DNA of 64,000 nt, taken from a virus. Made by a program: the position numbers and the translations under genes. This document shows positions 13,756 through 20,656 of the stretch, one piece after another (positions within the stretch are counted from its first letter, which is position 1; every line of letters begins with the position of its first letter). The stretch lies in IMG/VR virus record IMGVR_UViG_3300036828_000363, positions 29,236-93,235 of that record, one strand, 5' to 3'. Below the pieces are notes generated by a model. That model saw only the letters and a list, made by a program, of their open reading frames with translations, made no database searches and was not told where the DNA came from.

Positions 13756-14059
13756 TTATGTGAGCTACATGTCTGACTTTTGTAGAATCGAACGAGTCAA
13801 AGCGCGTAAGCGTTATCGGTGTATTGGTTGCTATGGCCCGATTCTCAAAGGTGAAATCCACCCGTATTATGTCGGTGTCTGGGAAGGTGACTGGGGAACG
13901 TGGAGAATGCACGAAGAGTGTTTTCAAGTCCAAGCAGATGACGATGACAGTCTTATTGCTGAAGGTGAGTTTCCTATACCACCACGGGTTAGAGTGATAA
14001 TGGATAAAGAACGAGCAGGTGTACCTATTTCCCCTCATGAATTGGTGAGTCAACTATGA
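13748..14059 (+). CDS. treble-clef zinc-finger phage protein
   Basis: About 103 residues from GTG 13748 (8-nt overlap with the previous gene); ATG 13769 is an alternative. Zinc site: CIGCYGPILKGE... and HEECFQV, with the KARKRYRC-IGC...WEGDWGTWRMHEEC pattern known from phage proteins. Likely nucleic-acid binding. It overlaps the next gene (ATGA). Confidence 0.65.
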   Translation: MSDYVSYMSDFCRIERVKARKRYRCIGCYGPILKGEIHPYYVGVWEGDWGTWRMHEECFQVQADDDDSLIAEGEFPIPPRVRVIMDKERAGVPISPHELVSQL

Positions 14060-14388
14060 AAACAGAAACTAGAATTAGGAAAAGAGAAACTAAAATTAGC
14101 GACCTTCGTAGCTCTATGGAGTGGTCTAACCTTAGGTATGGCCGTAATAGTCCCGATAGTAGGAGACTTCGTAGTGAACTACGCTCACTAGGTGTTAGTA
14201 GTGGGCTGTACGTGAGTCGCGAAAGTAAGATCAAAAATCTTCTTGATGCTCTTGATTGGTCTAATCATATCTACGGTTGCAGGAGCAACATCAGTAGAAG
14301 GTTCCGTATAGAGCTTCGTTCACTAGGTCACTGGGGTGGCCTATACAAGTTGAACCGTTTCAAAAAGCGGAGACAAAAACAAAGATGA
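14056..14388 (+). CDS. basic protein with an internal duplication
   Basis: 110 residues, ATGA overlap at both ends. Two copies of a ~42-residue unit can be aligned: KISDLRSSMEWSNLRYG...SRRLRSELRSLGVSSGLYV and KIKNLLDALDWSNHIYG...SRRFRIELRSLGHWGGLYK. The protein is very basic, ending KKRRQKQR. This points to a two-fold nucleic-acid-binding protein. No family recognised. Confidence 0.6.
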   Translation: MKTETRIRKRETKISDLRSSMEWSNLRYGRNSPDSRRLRSELRSLGVSSGLYVSRESKIKNLLDALDWSNHIYGCRSNISRRFRIELRSLGHWGGLYKLNRFKKRRQKQR

Positions 14389-14516
14389 AACTTTCACTCG
14401 CCGCGCAACAACTAGAGCAAATAAAGGCTGAGCGTAATCTTTTCGGGCCTATCCGGTCATATTTGAACTGGTGTTTGCATATGTCAAAGGCGGTTGATCT
14501 ATACGACCTGATTTGA
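14385..14516 (+). CDS. 43-residue hypothetical protein
   Basis: ATG overlaps the previous stop (ATGA). MKLSLAAQQLEQIKAERNLF... ending HMSKAVDLYDLI. Composition is normal for a small helical protein. The overlap supports it as a real gene at the end of the operon. Confidence 0.5.
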   Translation: MKLSLAAQQLEQIKAERNLFGPIRSYLNWCLHMSKAVDLYDLI

Positions 14517-14583
14517 CATTTTCGCGAAGTTGTATCAACGTAGTAGTACCCACGGAAGAATCCGTGAACAAAGGAGTACCACA

Positions 14584-15675
14584 ATGGCAGCTAAAACTCT
14601 TAGTAAAGAGGCAGTTCTTCTGGCAGTAGCAGAAGAGAAGTTGGGTTTCTCATTCGGAAAACCAGATCGTCCATCCGAGAAATCTTTAGCTTGTATCCTT
14701 CCTATCCTTCGGGAAACCACATTTGTCCGTCAGTATGTCACCATGCCAGAGACAGAAAACGTTCTGGTGACCGACAGTGGAATGATCAACAAAATCAATA
14801 TCAAAAACACTGGGAAAGAAAACGTCTTCCTTCGCTCAGGTACTATCTTCGAAGGTAAAGGAACCCAGTCCAGAATTATTACCCGGAGCGCGGTATTGTT
14901 CCCCGGTTCGGAAGTCGCGCTCGATGCCCGGTGTGTTCACGCGAGTCATGGGATTCGTACTGGAAGCAATTTCAAGTACAGTGGCACCGTTCCAATGGAT
15001 GTTGAGAACGCGAGCTACACAGCAGGTTTCACTCCAGCAGATCAACACACGGTGTGGTCAAACGTCACCAGAACTACCACGGCCATGAATGCCATGCTGG
15101 GTGGTAAAAGAGTAAGCGCGGATATTTCAGGACGTATTCCCGGTGTTCGTCACACATTCACCTCAAGTCACGGTATGTTCGGTGCTTCAATATCTACTCC
15201 GCAAGAGGAACAAGGGGAACAAGAAAGAAGCTGGCCCGGATTCGCGCAAGACAACCTAAAAAAGAATTTTGATGAGTTCGCAGAGAACTTTGATGACATT
15301 CTTTCCAAGGCGCGCTTGCATGACAATCAGTGTGGGTTGTCTCTGATCACCGATACCGGATGCAAGACCATCGAATTGTTTGATGTCCCGTTGTCATGGG
15401 AGTCACTCCACAAAGACGCGGTCAAACGTATGGGCACAGAACTACTGAGAGGCGAAGACAAAACCAGTGTGTTCGAGTACAAACCCGAGCACGCAGTCAA
15501 CGCCGTCAAAAAAGTTCTGACGATGGACTTCAAAGCAAATATGATCTACGAGCACAAACCAGCAAACGGTGAACCACATGTCGCAATCTTCGGACTAACC
15601 TCGAAGCAGTACGTTGGTGAGGTGGTGGAGATGAGCGGGCAGATGATTCACTTGACCATTTTAGAAATGGCATAG
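14584..15675 (+). CDS. ARPP-1-like domain protein
   Basis: 363 residues from ATG 14584, with AAAGGAG 7 nt upstream. The N-terminal half (VTDSGMINKINIKNTGKENVFLRSGTIFEGKGTQSRIITRSAVLFPGSEVALDARCVHASHGI) matches the ARPP-1 type pattern: a 'gift of beta strands' with G-x-Q-x-R-I and a Pro-Gly turn before the Cys. The second half has a degenerate ARPP-like ending (AIFGLTSKQYVGEVVEMSGQMIHLTILEMA). ARPP-1 proteins accompany ADP-ribosylglycohydrolase and phosphatase genes; their activity is unknown. That theme fits the NADAR-like gene and the ART-like module here. The stop is the left border of the hexamer tract. Confidence 0.7.
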   Translation: MAAKTLSKEAVLLAVAEEKLGFSFGKPDRPSEKSLACILPILRETTFVRQYVTMPETENVLVTDSGMINKINIKNTGKENVFLRSGTIFEGKGTQSRIITRSAVLFPGSEVALDARCVHASHGIRTGSNFKYSGTVPMDVENASYTAGFTPADQHTVWSNVTRTTTAMNAMLGGKRVSADISGRIPGVRHTFTSSHGMFGASISTPQEEQGEQERSWPGFAQDNLKKNFDEFAENFDDILSKARLHDNQCGLSLITDTGCKTIELFDVPLSWESLHKDAVKRMGTELLRGEDKTSVFEYKPEHAVNAVKKVLTMDFKANMIYEHKPANGEPHVAIFGLTSKQYVGEVVEMSGQMIHLTILEMA

Positions 15676-17470
15676 TCCAAGTCATTGACATGGTCAAAGT
15701 TGAAGCCGAAGTCCAAGAAGCCGGAGTCCCAGTTTTAGTTTAAGTCATTGCCAAAGTCGAAGTTTAAGAAGCCGAAGTTGAAGACGCAGTTTTAGTCCAA
15801 GTCTGGGCGCAGTCATAGAAGCCGAAGTCGCGGTCTATGTCGAAGTTATAGCCTTAGTCAAAGAAGCCGCAGTCAAAGTTTGAGTCCTTAGCAATGACAA
15901 GGTTTAAGTCGAAGTCTGAGAAGCCTGAGTCCGAGTCAAAGCTTGAGCTATGGTTGATGTTTAAGTCTGAGCTTAAGTCGAAGCAGCCGTAGTCTAAGTC
16001 CTAGCTAGGTCTAGGTTCTAGTCGAAGTCAAGGTCGTAGAAGCCGAAGTCGGAGTCACAGTTGCAGTTGAAGTCATAGCATGGACATAGACGAAGTCTAG
16101 GTTTGAGTCTAAGAAGCTAGTGTCAAAGTTCTAGTTGTAGTCGAAGTCGTAGTCTAAGTTGAAGTCGCAAAATCAGGAGTTTTTTTAATGATCATGGATT
16201 TTACTGCAACTAAAAGATTTTTGGAATTGCTTCGTAAGCAAAATATGGATGGCAAGGTGTCCAAGTTGCAATTCGAACTTGAAGCATTACTTCTGCTTGC
16301 TGATGCTCAGAACAGTAAAAATTCCCAGCCCAAGTCGTGGTTAAAGTCATAGTTACAGTCAAAGAAGCCATAGCCGAAGTCCGAGTTCAAGACAAAGCAA
16401 TGACTAAGTCTTAGAAGCCGGAGCGCGGTCACAGTTCATGTTTAAGCCGTAGTCACAGAAGTCGTAGTCGGTGTCAAAGTTTCAGGCACAGTCCTAGTTT
16501 TAGTCGAAGAAGCCGGAGTCGCAGTTATAGACCCAGACATAGACGTAGTCGAAGGAAAAGTCGAAGCATAGTCGTAGACTAAGCAAAGTCGAAGTAGCCG
16601 AAGTCAAAGCTTCAGTGGAGTCGAAGTCCAAGTCATAGTCTTTGGCGTTGTCATAGTCTCAGAAGCTGCTGTCCCAGTCTAAGTTGAAGACGTTGTCTAA
16701 GTCGTAGAAGCTTGAGTCACAGTCGAAGTTGCTGTTCTAGTCGGAGTCGTAGTCAGAGTCAAAGAAGCCAAAGTCTTTGCTTAAGTCTCGTTCCATGTCT
16801 AAGTCGTGGAAGCTGAAGTCGTAGTCGAAGTCAAGGCAATGTCGCGGTTATAGTCTTAGTCAAAGGCGCGGAAGTCGTAGCCGCAGTTGAAGACCGAGTC
16901 CCAGACTACGTTAAAGTCAAAGAAGCTGAAGTCAAAGCCTAGTCGTGGTCGTAGCTCAAGTCACAGTCGTAGTCAAAGAAGCCATAGTCGCAGTTGAAGT
17001 CGAAGTTCAAGTCACAGTCATAGAAGCCAAAGTCTGAGTCAAAGTTAGGGACGATGTTCAGGTCAATGTTTAAGAAGCTTAAGTCACAGTTATAGTCGAA
17101 GCTCAGTCAAGATCACTGTCCTAGTCAAAGAAGCCGAAGTCATAGTTGGAGTCGAAGTTATAGTTGAAGTCGTAGCTAGGTCATAGTCTCAGAAGCCATA
17201 GTCGAAGACAGAGACATGGTCGTAGTCTTAGTCGCAGTTGAAGTCGAAGAAGCCATAGCCAAAGTTCAAGTCGCGGATTCAGTCGAAGTCGAAGTTCTAG
17301 CACAGTTGCAGTCAAAGGCATAGTCCAAGAAGTCTAAGTCAAAGTCAAGGCCTTAGTCGAAGTCGAAGTCCTAGAAGTCTCAGTCTCAGTTAATGTTGCA
17401 GTCTATGGCTACGTCTCAGAAGCTGAAGTCACGGTCATAGTTCAAGTCAAAGTCTTAGTCATAGCCGAAG
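15676..17470. repeat. 1.8 kb hexanucleotide-periodic tract (NNAGTC with AGAAGCC nonamers)
   Basis: Nearly the whole interval breaks into 6-nt units of the form NNAGTC/T (AAGTCG, TAGTCA, GAAGTT and so on). About every 45-60 bp a 9-nt unit NNAGAAGCC breaks the run; roughly 25 are visible (for example near 15816, 15862, 16407, 16920, 17127). The two first bases of each hexamer vary freely. All frames hold many stops, and no ORF over 60 codons exists on either strand. The tract starts at the stop codon of one gene and ends at the stop codon of the convergent gene. The single break is the small gene at 16188-16352. Possible roles: replication origin, centromere-like or packaging site, or selfish satellite. 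Confidence 0.9.
16188..16352 (+). CDS. 54-residue protein embedded in the hexamer tract
   Basis: ATG 16188 is preceded by AGGAG with an 8-nt T-rich spacer. The protein MIMDFTATKRFLELLRKQNMDGKVSKLQFELEALLLLADAQNS is helical and normal in composition; its last ten codons run into the hexamer tract (SQPKSWLKS) and end at TAG. It is the only non-repetitive stretch (about 16165-16325). It could be a cargo gene that split the tract, or an older gene around which the repeat grew. Confidence 0.55.
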   Translation: MIMDFTATKRFLELLRKQNMDGKVSKLQFELEALLLLADAQNSKNSQPKSWLKS

Positions 17471-18154
17471 TCATGGAAAAGTAATTTGTGTTCTAGCACC
17501 ATCTTCTGCCCATTTGATGATCGATGGTAGTCTGGATTCCAGTTTGAAATGTGATACCCATTTCAGCATTTTTTCTAACGTGTCCAGTACCCGAAGAGTA
17601 TTCTCTTCCGTCCTGTCCAGATGATGAGAACATAGCCCACCACGTGTTTTCATATCTGCTTGCATCATATTCCTAACTCCAGCTTTTTCCTGTCCACCAC
17701 TCAAAGTGAAAAATTCTTTCGGAACCATGAAATGCCTAAACCGAATACCTGCTGGATAGCTACAGTGAAATGGAATAGTAGTTGAGTATAGCTCACATCC
17801 ATAGTTTTCCCTGTTCAAATACTTGCAGTGTTCCTTTCCCGGTAAGCAGTTATCCATTACTGAGATAATAGGAAATTTCTCCCCGTTGAATTCAATCTGA
17901 CGTTCTACCCCGCCTTCGTGTTTCTCTCCCGGTAGCCAGTCCAGTGTCGCTCTACTACAACATGCTCCACACCCCAACTTACATTCAAAGCGAAGAAATA
18001 AATCCGGTTTGACGATTAGTTCCACTGGTTGAAAAGTTCTACCCGCATATCGAAATGGTTTTACTGCTAGCGCATGAAACCATACTTCAATCATTGATGC
18101 CACCATGTCGGATGGTTTACTGCCACCATTTCGAATTTGAATAAGTTCTAGCAT
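17471..18154 (-). CDS. YkgJ-like Cys-cluster protein
   Basis: 227 residues on the minus strand. The family signature is visible: C-KLGCGACCSRA near residue 58, C-LPGKEHCKYLNRENYGCELYSTTIPFHCSYP near 105-135, and a later C-SHHLD. YkgJ-type proteins bind zinc or an iron-sulfur cluster through these cysteines; the biochemical role is mostly unknown. It is a lone leftward gene between the hexamer tract and terS. A palindrome lies 10 nt upstream of its start and may control it. No Shine-Dalgarno sequence is obvious. Confidence 0.75.
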   Translation of the reverse strand: MLELIQIRNGGSKPSDMVASMIEVWFHALAVKPFRYAGRTFQPVELIVKPDLFLRFECKLGCGACCSRATLDWLPGEKHEGGVERQIEFNGEKFPIISVMDNCLPGKEHCKYLNRENYGCELYSTTIPFHCSYPAGIRFRHFMVPKEFFTLSGGQEKAGVRNMMQADMKTRGGLCSHHLDRTEENTLRVLDTLEKMLKWVSHFKLESRLPSIIKWAEDGARTQITFP

Positions 18155-18163
18155 AGTTAAATC

Positions 18164-18183
18164 TTAGAATACTACCATTCTAA
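18164..18183. promoter_or_regulatory. 20-bp palindrome upstream of the YkgJ-like gene
   Basis: TTAGAAT-ACTACC-ATTCTAA is a perfect 7-bp inverted repeat with a 6-nt centre, sitting 10 bp before the minus-strand start. The size and spacing fit a dimeric repressor operator. Confidence 0.4.
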
Positions 18184-18223
18184 AACTAAGGTAATTTATT
18201 TTACCAGACACCCTCACTCGCAC

Positions 18224-18251
18224 TTGACATCCCCTACGATCCGAGTACCAT
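18224..18251 (+). promoter_or_regulatory. possible promoter for the terminase operon
   Basis: TTGACA, 16 nt, TACCAT. It is inside the divergent region between the YkgJ-like gene and terS and shares the TTGACATCC word with sites at 13248 and on the minus strand at 9696-9701. The -10 box is weak. Confidence 0.4.
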
Positions 18252-18341
18252 AATCTTCATCTAGACTTGTGTTTATTCACAATTATGTCTGGTTACAGAC
18301 ATAGCCAGATAATAGTTGGTTTATGAGCACTATCGGATTCT

Positions 18342-19247
18342 ATGGACAATTCGCCTCAAGAAACAAGATTTATTCCTCGTCGTGTCCCATTAGTCTTCTC
18401 GACTGAAAAACCAGTTACACCTCAAAAACAAGAGAAGTTCAAAAAATCCCGTCAAAATAGCATTAAGAAGGCGAGCGAGAAAAAGAGAGAAGCACGGAAA
18501 AAGCAAGAAATTTCAAATCAGTTTCTCTCAGTAGGTCAGGTTACCCAGTCCGGGAAGCTCACAGTTAGGCAATCTCTATTTGTCAGATACTTAGTTGAAG
18601 ACCCCAAGTTTTCAGCTACAGCTGCAGCAGAAAAAGTTGGCTATGCCAATCCAGCCGCAGTAGGTTCGAATCTACTTAAGCATCCCATAGTATCAGCAGA
18701 GATAAAACGCTTACTTAAGATCACCTCAAGGCATCTTGAAATCTCCGCTGAGAAAACCCTTTCAGAGATTGCTAATATCGCTTATTCCAATGTCTATGAT
18801 TACCTTTCGGTTAACCCAGATGGATCATGGACATTTGACCTGAAGAACATAAATCGTAATCAGGCATCGGCTATTCAGGAGATAGTTACAGAGGAAGAGA
18901 TACTCCGGGAACCCGTTACGATTGATGGAGTTAAACGATATACGAAGGTGCGCCGAACCAAGTTTAAACTCCATGACAAGCTGTCCGCGCTCAATACGTT
19001 GACTAAGTTCCAGCAACTCATGCCAAAAGAGGAACCTGAGTCTACCACCAACGTTACTATTAATGTACTAGACGCGATTATCAATGGCACAATCGGGAGC
19101 ATGAATGTCCAACAGTTGACAGAGGGAAGCGATCATCCAGCAAGGAAGTTGCCTAATGGTTTTGGTGCTCAAGCTCAGGCAGCTAGAAGAGCGATAGTTA
19201 ATGGAAGCAATGGTAATCCTCAGACTATCGAAGGTAGCTTACCATGA
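18342..19247 (+). CDS. terS: terminase small subunit
   Basis: 301 residues. After a basic, Lys-rich N-terminal extension of about 60 residues comes the Terminase_2-type domain: LTVRQSLFVRYLVEDPKFSATAAAEKVGYANPAAVGSNLLKHPIVSAEIKRLL (helix-turn-helix that recognises the packaging site), then ISAEKTLSEIANIAYSNVYDYL and DKLSALNTL. The C-terminus after about 235 is disordered. TerS binds viral DNA and loads TerL. An elaborate inverted repeat follows within 200 bp. Unusually, terL is 3.7 kb away. Confidence 0.88.
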   Translation: MDNSPQETRFIPRRVPLVFSTEKPVTPQKQEKFKKSRQNSIKKASEKKREARKKQEISNQFLSVGQVTQSGKLTVRQSLFVRYLVEDPKFSATAAAEKVGYANPAAVGSNLLKHPIVSAEIKRLLKITSRHLEISAEKTLSEIANIAYSNVYDYLSVNPDGSWTFDLKNINRNQASAIQEIVTEEEILREPVTIDGVKRYTKVRRTKFKLHDKLSALNTLTKFQQLMPKEEPESTTNVTINVLDAIINGTIGSMNVQQLTEGSDHPARKLPNGFGAQAQAARRAIVNGSNGNPQTIEGSLP

Positions 19248-19277
19248 GCGTGACTTGTAAATTAAATGGCTATCATA

Positions 19278-19465
19278 TTTTCGGTTTTACCCGGATAACC
19301 TCAATCTTCCACGGGGGGAAAATCAACGAAACGACAAATTTCCGAAATTTTGGACTGCTTATTAACTTTTTGGAGTAAGCAGTCATTTTTCGGACGATTT
19401 TCCAGATCAGAAACGGAAATTTTCCCCCCGGTGGAACTTTAACTTCGAAGTGATTTTTCGGAATT
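19278..19465. other. nested inverted repeat and TTTTCGG words (candidate packaging site)
   Basis: The 222-bp gap after terS has no gene. Outer arms: CCACGGGGGGAAAAT (19309-19323) and ATTTTCCCCCCGGTGG (19419-19434), complementary but for one extra G. Inner arms: GACTGCTTA (19353-19361) and TAAGCAGTC (19376-19384), perfect. Between and around them the word TTTTCGG/CCGAAA recurs (about 19279, 19342, 19387, 19453). Such dyad plus repeats next to terS is what cos or pac sites look like. The inner hairpin could also act in RNA; there is no T-run, so it is not a normal terminator. Confidence 0.6.
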
Positions 19466-19469
19466 TATC

Positions 19470-19763
19470 ATGAGCAACGATGTAGTACTAAAAAGGCGAC
19501 CACTATGGAAACGAATACTTTCCATGCCCAGAATATTCCGGATGCACTACAGAGAATTTCGTCGCTATGGAAATGGAAGATGGGAAGCAGTAAAGATTGC
19601 GCGTAGACTAGCGTTCGACATACTGAAAGTTCCTAAGCCGTCTACTATTCCAGCAAAAGAAGTTGCTCAGATGAATGCAATAAGTTCTGGTGCAATGCAA
19701 CAAGTACCGAAACCTAATGGTCTCGATACAGAACATTTAAAATCGAGGAGTAACGTCACGTAG
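19470..19763 (+). CDS. hypothetical basic protein
   Basis: 97 residues, basic N-terminal half (LKRRPLWKRILSMPRIFRMHYREFRRYGNGRWEAVKIARRLAFDILK) and a disordered C-terminus. No family recognised. It directly follows the candidate packaging site. Confidence 0.55.
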   Translation: MSNDVVLKRRPLWKRILSMPRIFRMHYREFRRYGNGRWEAVKIARRLAFDILKVPKPSTIPAKEVAQMNAISSGAMQQVPKPNGLDTEHLKSRSNVT

Positions 19764-19878
19764 AGTCGTGGTTGTTGGTGATTGCTTGTCTCTCTGACGC
19801 GTTTGTAGGTATCGGGACATTAGGTAACATGGGGAAATTGACCACGATGAAGTAAAGGAAAAGAAAAGGAGAAAAAAG
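19764..19878 (+). other. spacer closed by a 7-bp long-range stem
   Basis: TCGTGGT (19766-19772) and ACCACGA (19841-19847) are complementary and enclose about 68 nt. The 3' end holds the AGGAG ribosome-binding site of the next gene. No ORF of note. Confidence 0.3.
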
Positions 19879-20502
19879 ATGCAACCATTCTTAGCCTTGA
19901 TAACTCCGATTGGTGGTGGTGGTGAGGGTGCTCATCCAGAACATCCGATTGCTTGGCCACCTTGGTGGCCCGGACACCCGGAACATCCAATTCCACCTAC
20001 TGTCTGGCCTACGCCGCCACCTTCTGGTGGTGGTGGTGTGCCGCCTTATCCGTCTCATCCTATTTACTATCCCGGCGCACGTCCGGAGCATCCAATCGCA
20101 CAACCGCCGTGGTGGCCCGGTTTCCCTGCCCATCCAATTCCACCCGGCATCTGGCCAACACCGCCTGAAGGTGGTGGTGGTGGTGGAGAGCCACCGCTCG
20201 GTTTCTGGGGCGGCTCATCTCCTTGGCCGGGGTATGCAACTCCGCCAATCTTTATTCCAATGCCAAATCCGCCTTGGTATCCCGGACATCCGGAACATCC
20301 AATCCCGCCAACCGTTTGGCCTAATCCCCCAGAGGGTGGCACACCGCCAGATGGTGGTGGCACACCTACAAGACCCCTCTTTGAGTGGAAAGTTGGATGG
20401 ACTCCAGCTACTGGCTGGGTTGTTGTTGCAGTTCCGAAGTTTGACGTTCCGACTCCGTCGAAACCCGCCGCGGCTGGCGAAGAAGAAGAAGCAGCAAGGT
20501 AA
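19879..20502 (+). CDS. Pro/Gly-rich repeat protein
   Basis: 207 residues with a clear AAGGAG ribosome-binding site. The body is a repeat of PGHPEHPI, PPxVWPTPP and GGGG blocks: WPPWWPGHPEHPIPPTVWP, ARPEHPIAQPPWWPG, NPPWYPGHPEHPIPPTVWP. The C-terminal ~45 residues are different (FEWKVGWTPATGWVVVAVPKFDVPTPSKPAA), a short W-rich beta motif followed by an acidic tail. I have seen this HPEHPI/GWVVVAVP layout in phage proteins; the role is unknown. The repeat is likely extended and exposed. It ends at a good terminator. Confidence 0.65.
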   Translation: MQPFLALITPIGGGGEGAHPEHPIAWPPWWPGHPEHPIPPTVWPTPPPSGGGGVPPYPSHPIYYPGARPEHPIAQPPWWPGFPAHPIPPGIWPTPPEGGGGGGEPPLGFWGGSSPWPGYATPPIFIPMPNPPWYPGHPEHPIPPTVWPNPPEGGTPPDGGGTPTRPLFEWKVGWTPATGWVVVAVPKFDVPTPSKPAAAGEEEEAAR

Positions 20503-20511
20503 GTCTATCGG

Positions 20512-20550
20512 GACGCGCCAGACTATCGGCGCGTCTTTATTTTAAATTTT
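20512..20550 (+). terminator. intrinsic terminator
   Basis: GACGCGCC (20512-20519), an 8-nt loop, GGCGCGTC (20528-20535), then TTTATTTT and a further T-run. A perfect 8-bp GC-rich stem with U-tract. Confidence 0.85.
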
Positions 20551-20586
20551 TTTGGGAAAGTAAGCAGGTAAGATTAATACTGGAAT

Positions 20587-20617
20587 AAAACTACTGCGTA
20601 GTTTTACACTTTTTTTC
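20587..20617 (+). terminator. second hairpin with T-run
   Basis: AAAACTAC-TGC-GTAGTTTT is a perfect 8-bp stem, and a run of T follows at 20610-20616. It lies between the first terminator and the next promoter and would insulate the 20657 gene. Confidence 0.6.
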
Positions 20618-20622
20618 GGGAC

Positions 20623-20650
20623 TTGTCAAGAGAAAAATGTAAGATAGTTT
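20623..20650 (+). promoter_or_regulatory. promoter-like site, leaderless
   Basis: TTGTCA, 16 nt, TAGTTT, then 6 nt to ATG 20657. The boxes are weaker than those at 8.4-10.2 kb, but the 6-nt spacing to the ATG is the same and no ribosome-binding site is present. Confidence 0.45.
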
Positions 20651-20656
20651 AACGTC

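Noticed and set aside
14513-14545. Promoter TTGACA before the ARPP-1-like gene
   Set aside because: The best -10 candidate (TATCAA) is only 14 nt away and poor; spacing and sequence do not support a promoter.
15676-17470. CRISPR array or coding repeat with recoded stops
   Set aside because: No constant repeat with unique spacers exists; the unit is 6 nt. TAG, TAA and TGA all end genes elsewhere in the window and all occur inside the tract, and phase slips by one or two bases also occur, so a recoded ORF is not supported.
19910-20545. A 211-codon frame overlapping the HPEHPI repeat protein, and frames on the opposite strand of this region
   Set aside because: They arise from the periodic base composition of the Pro/Gly repeat. 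The 19879 frame has the AGGAG site and sensible C-terminal domain.
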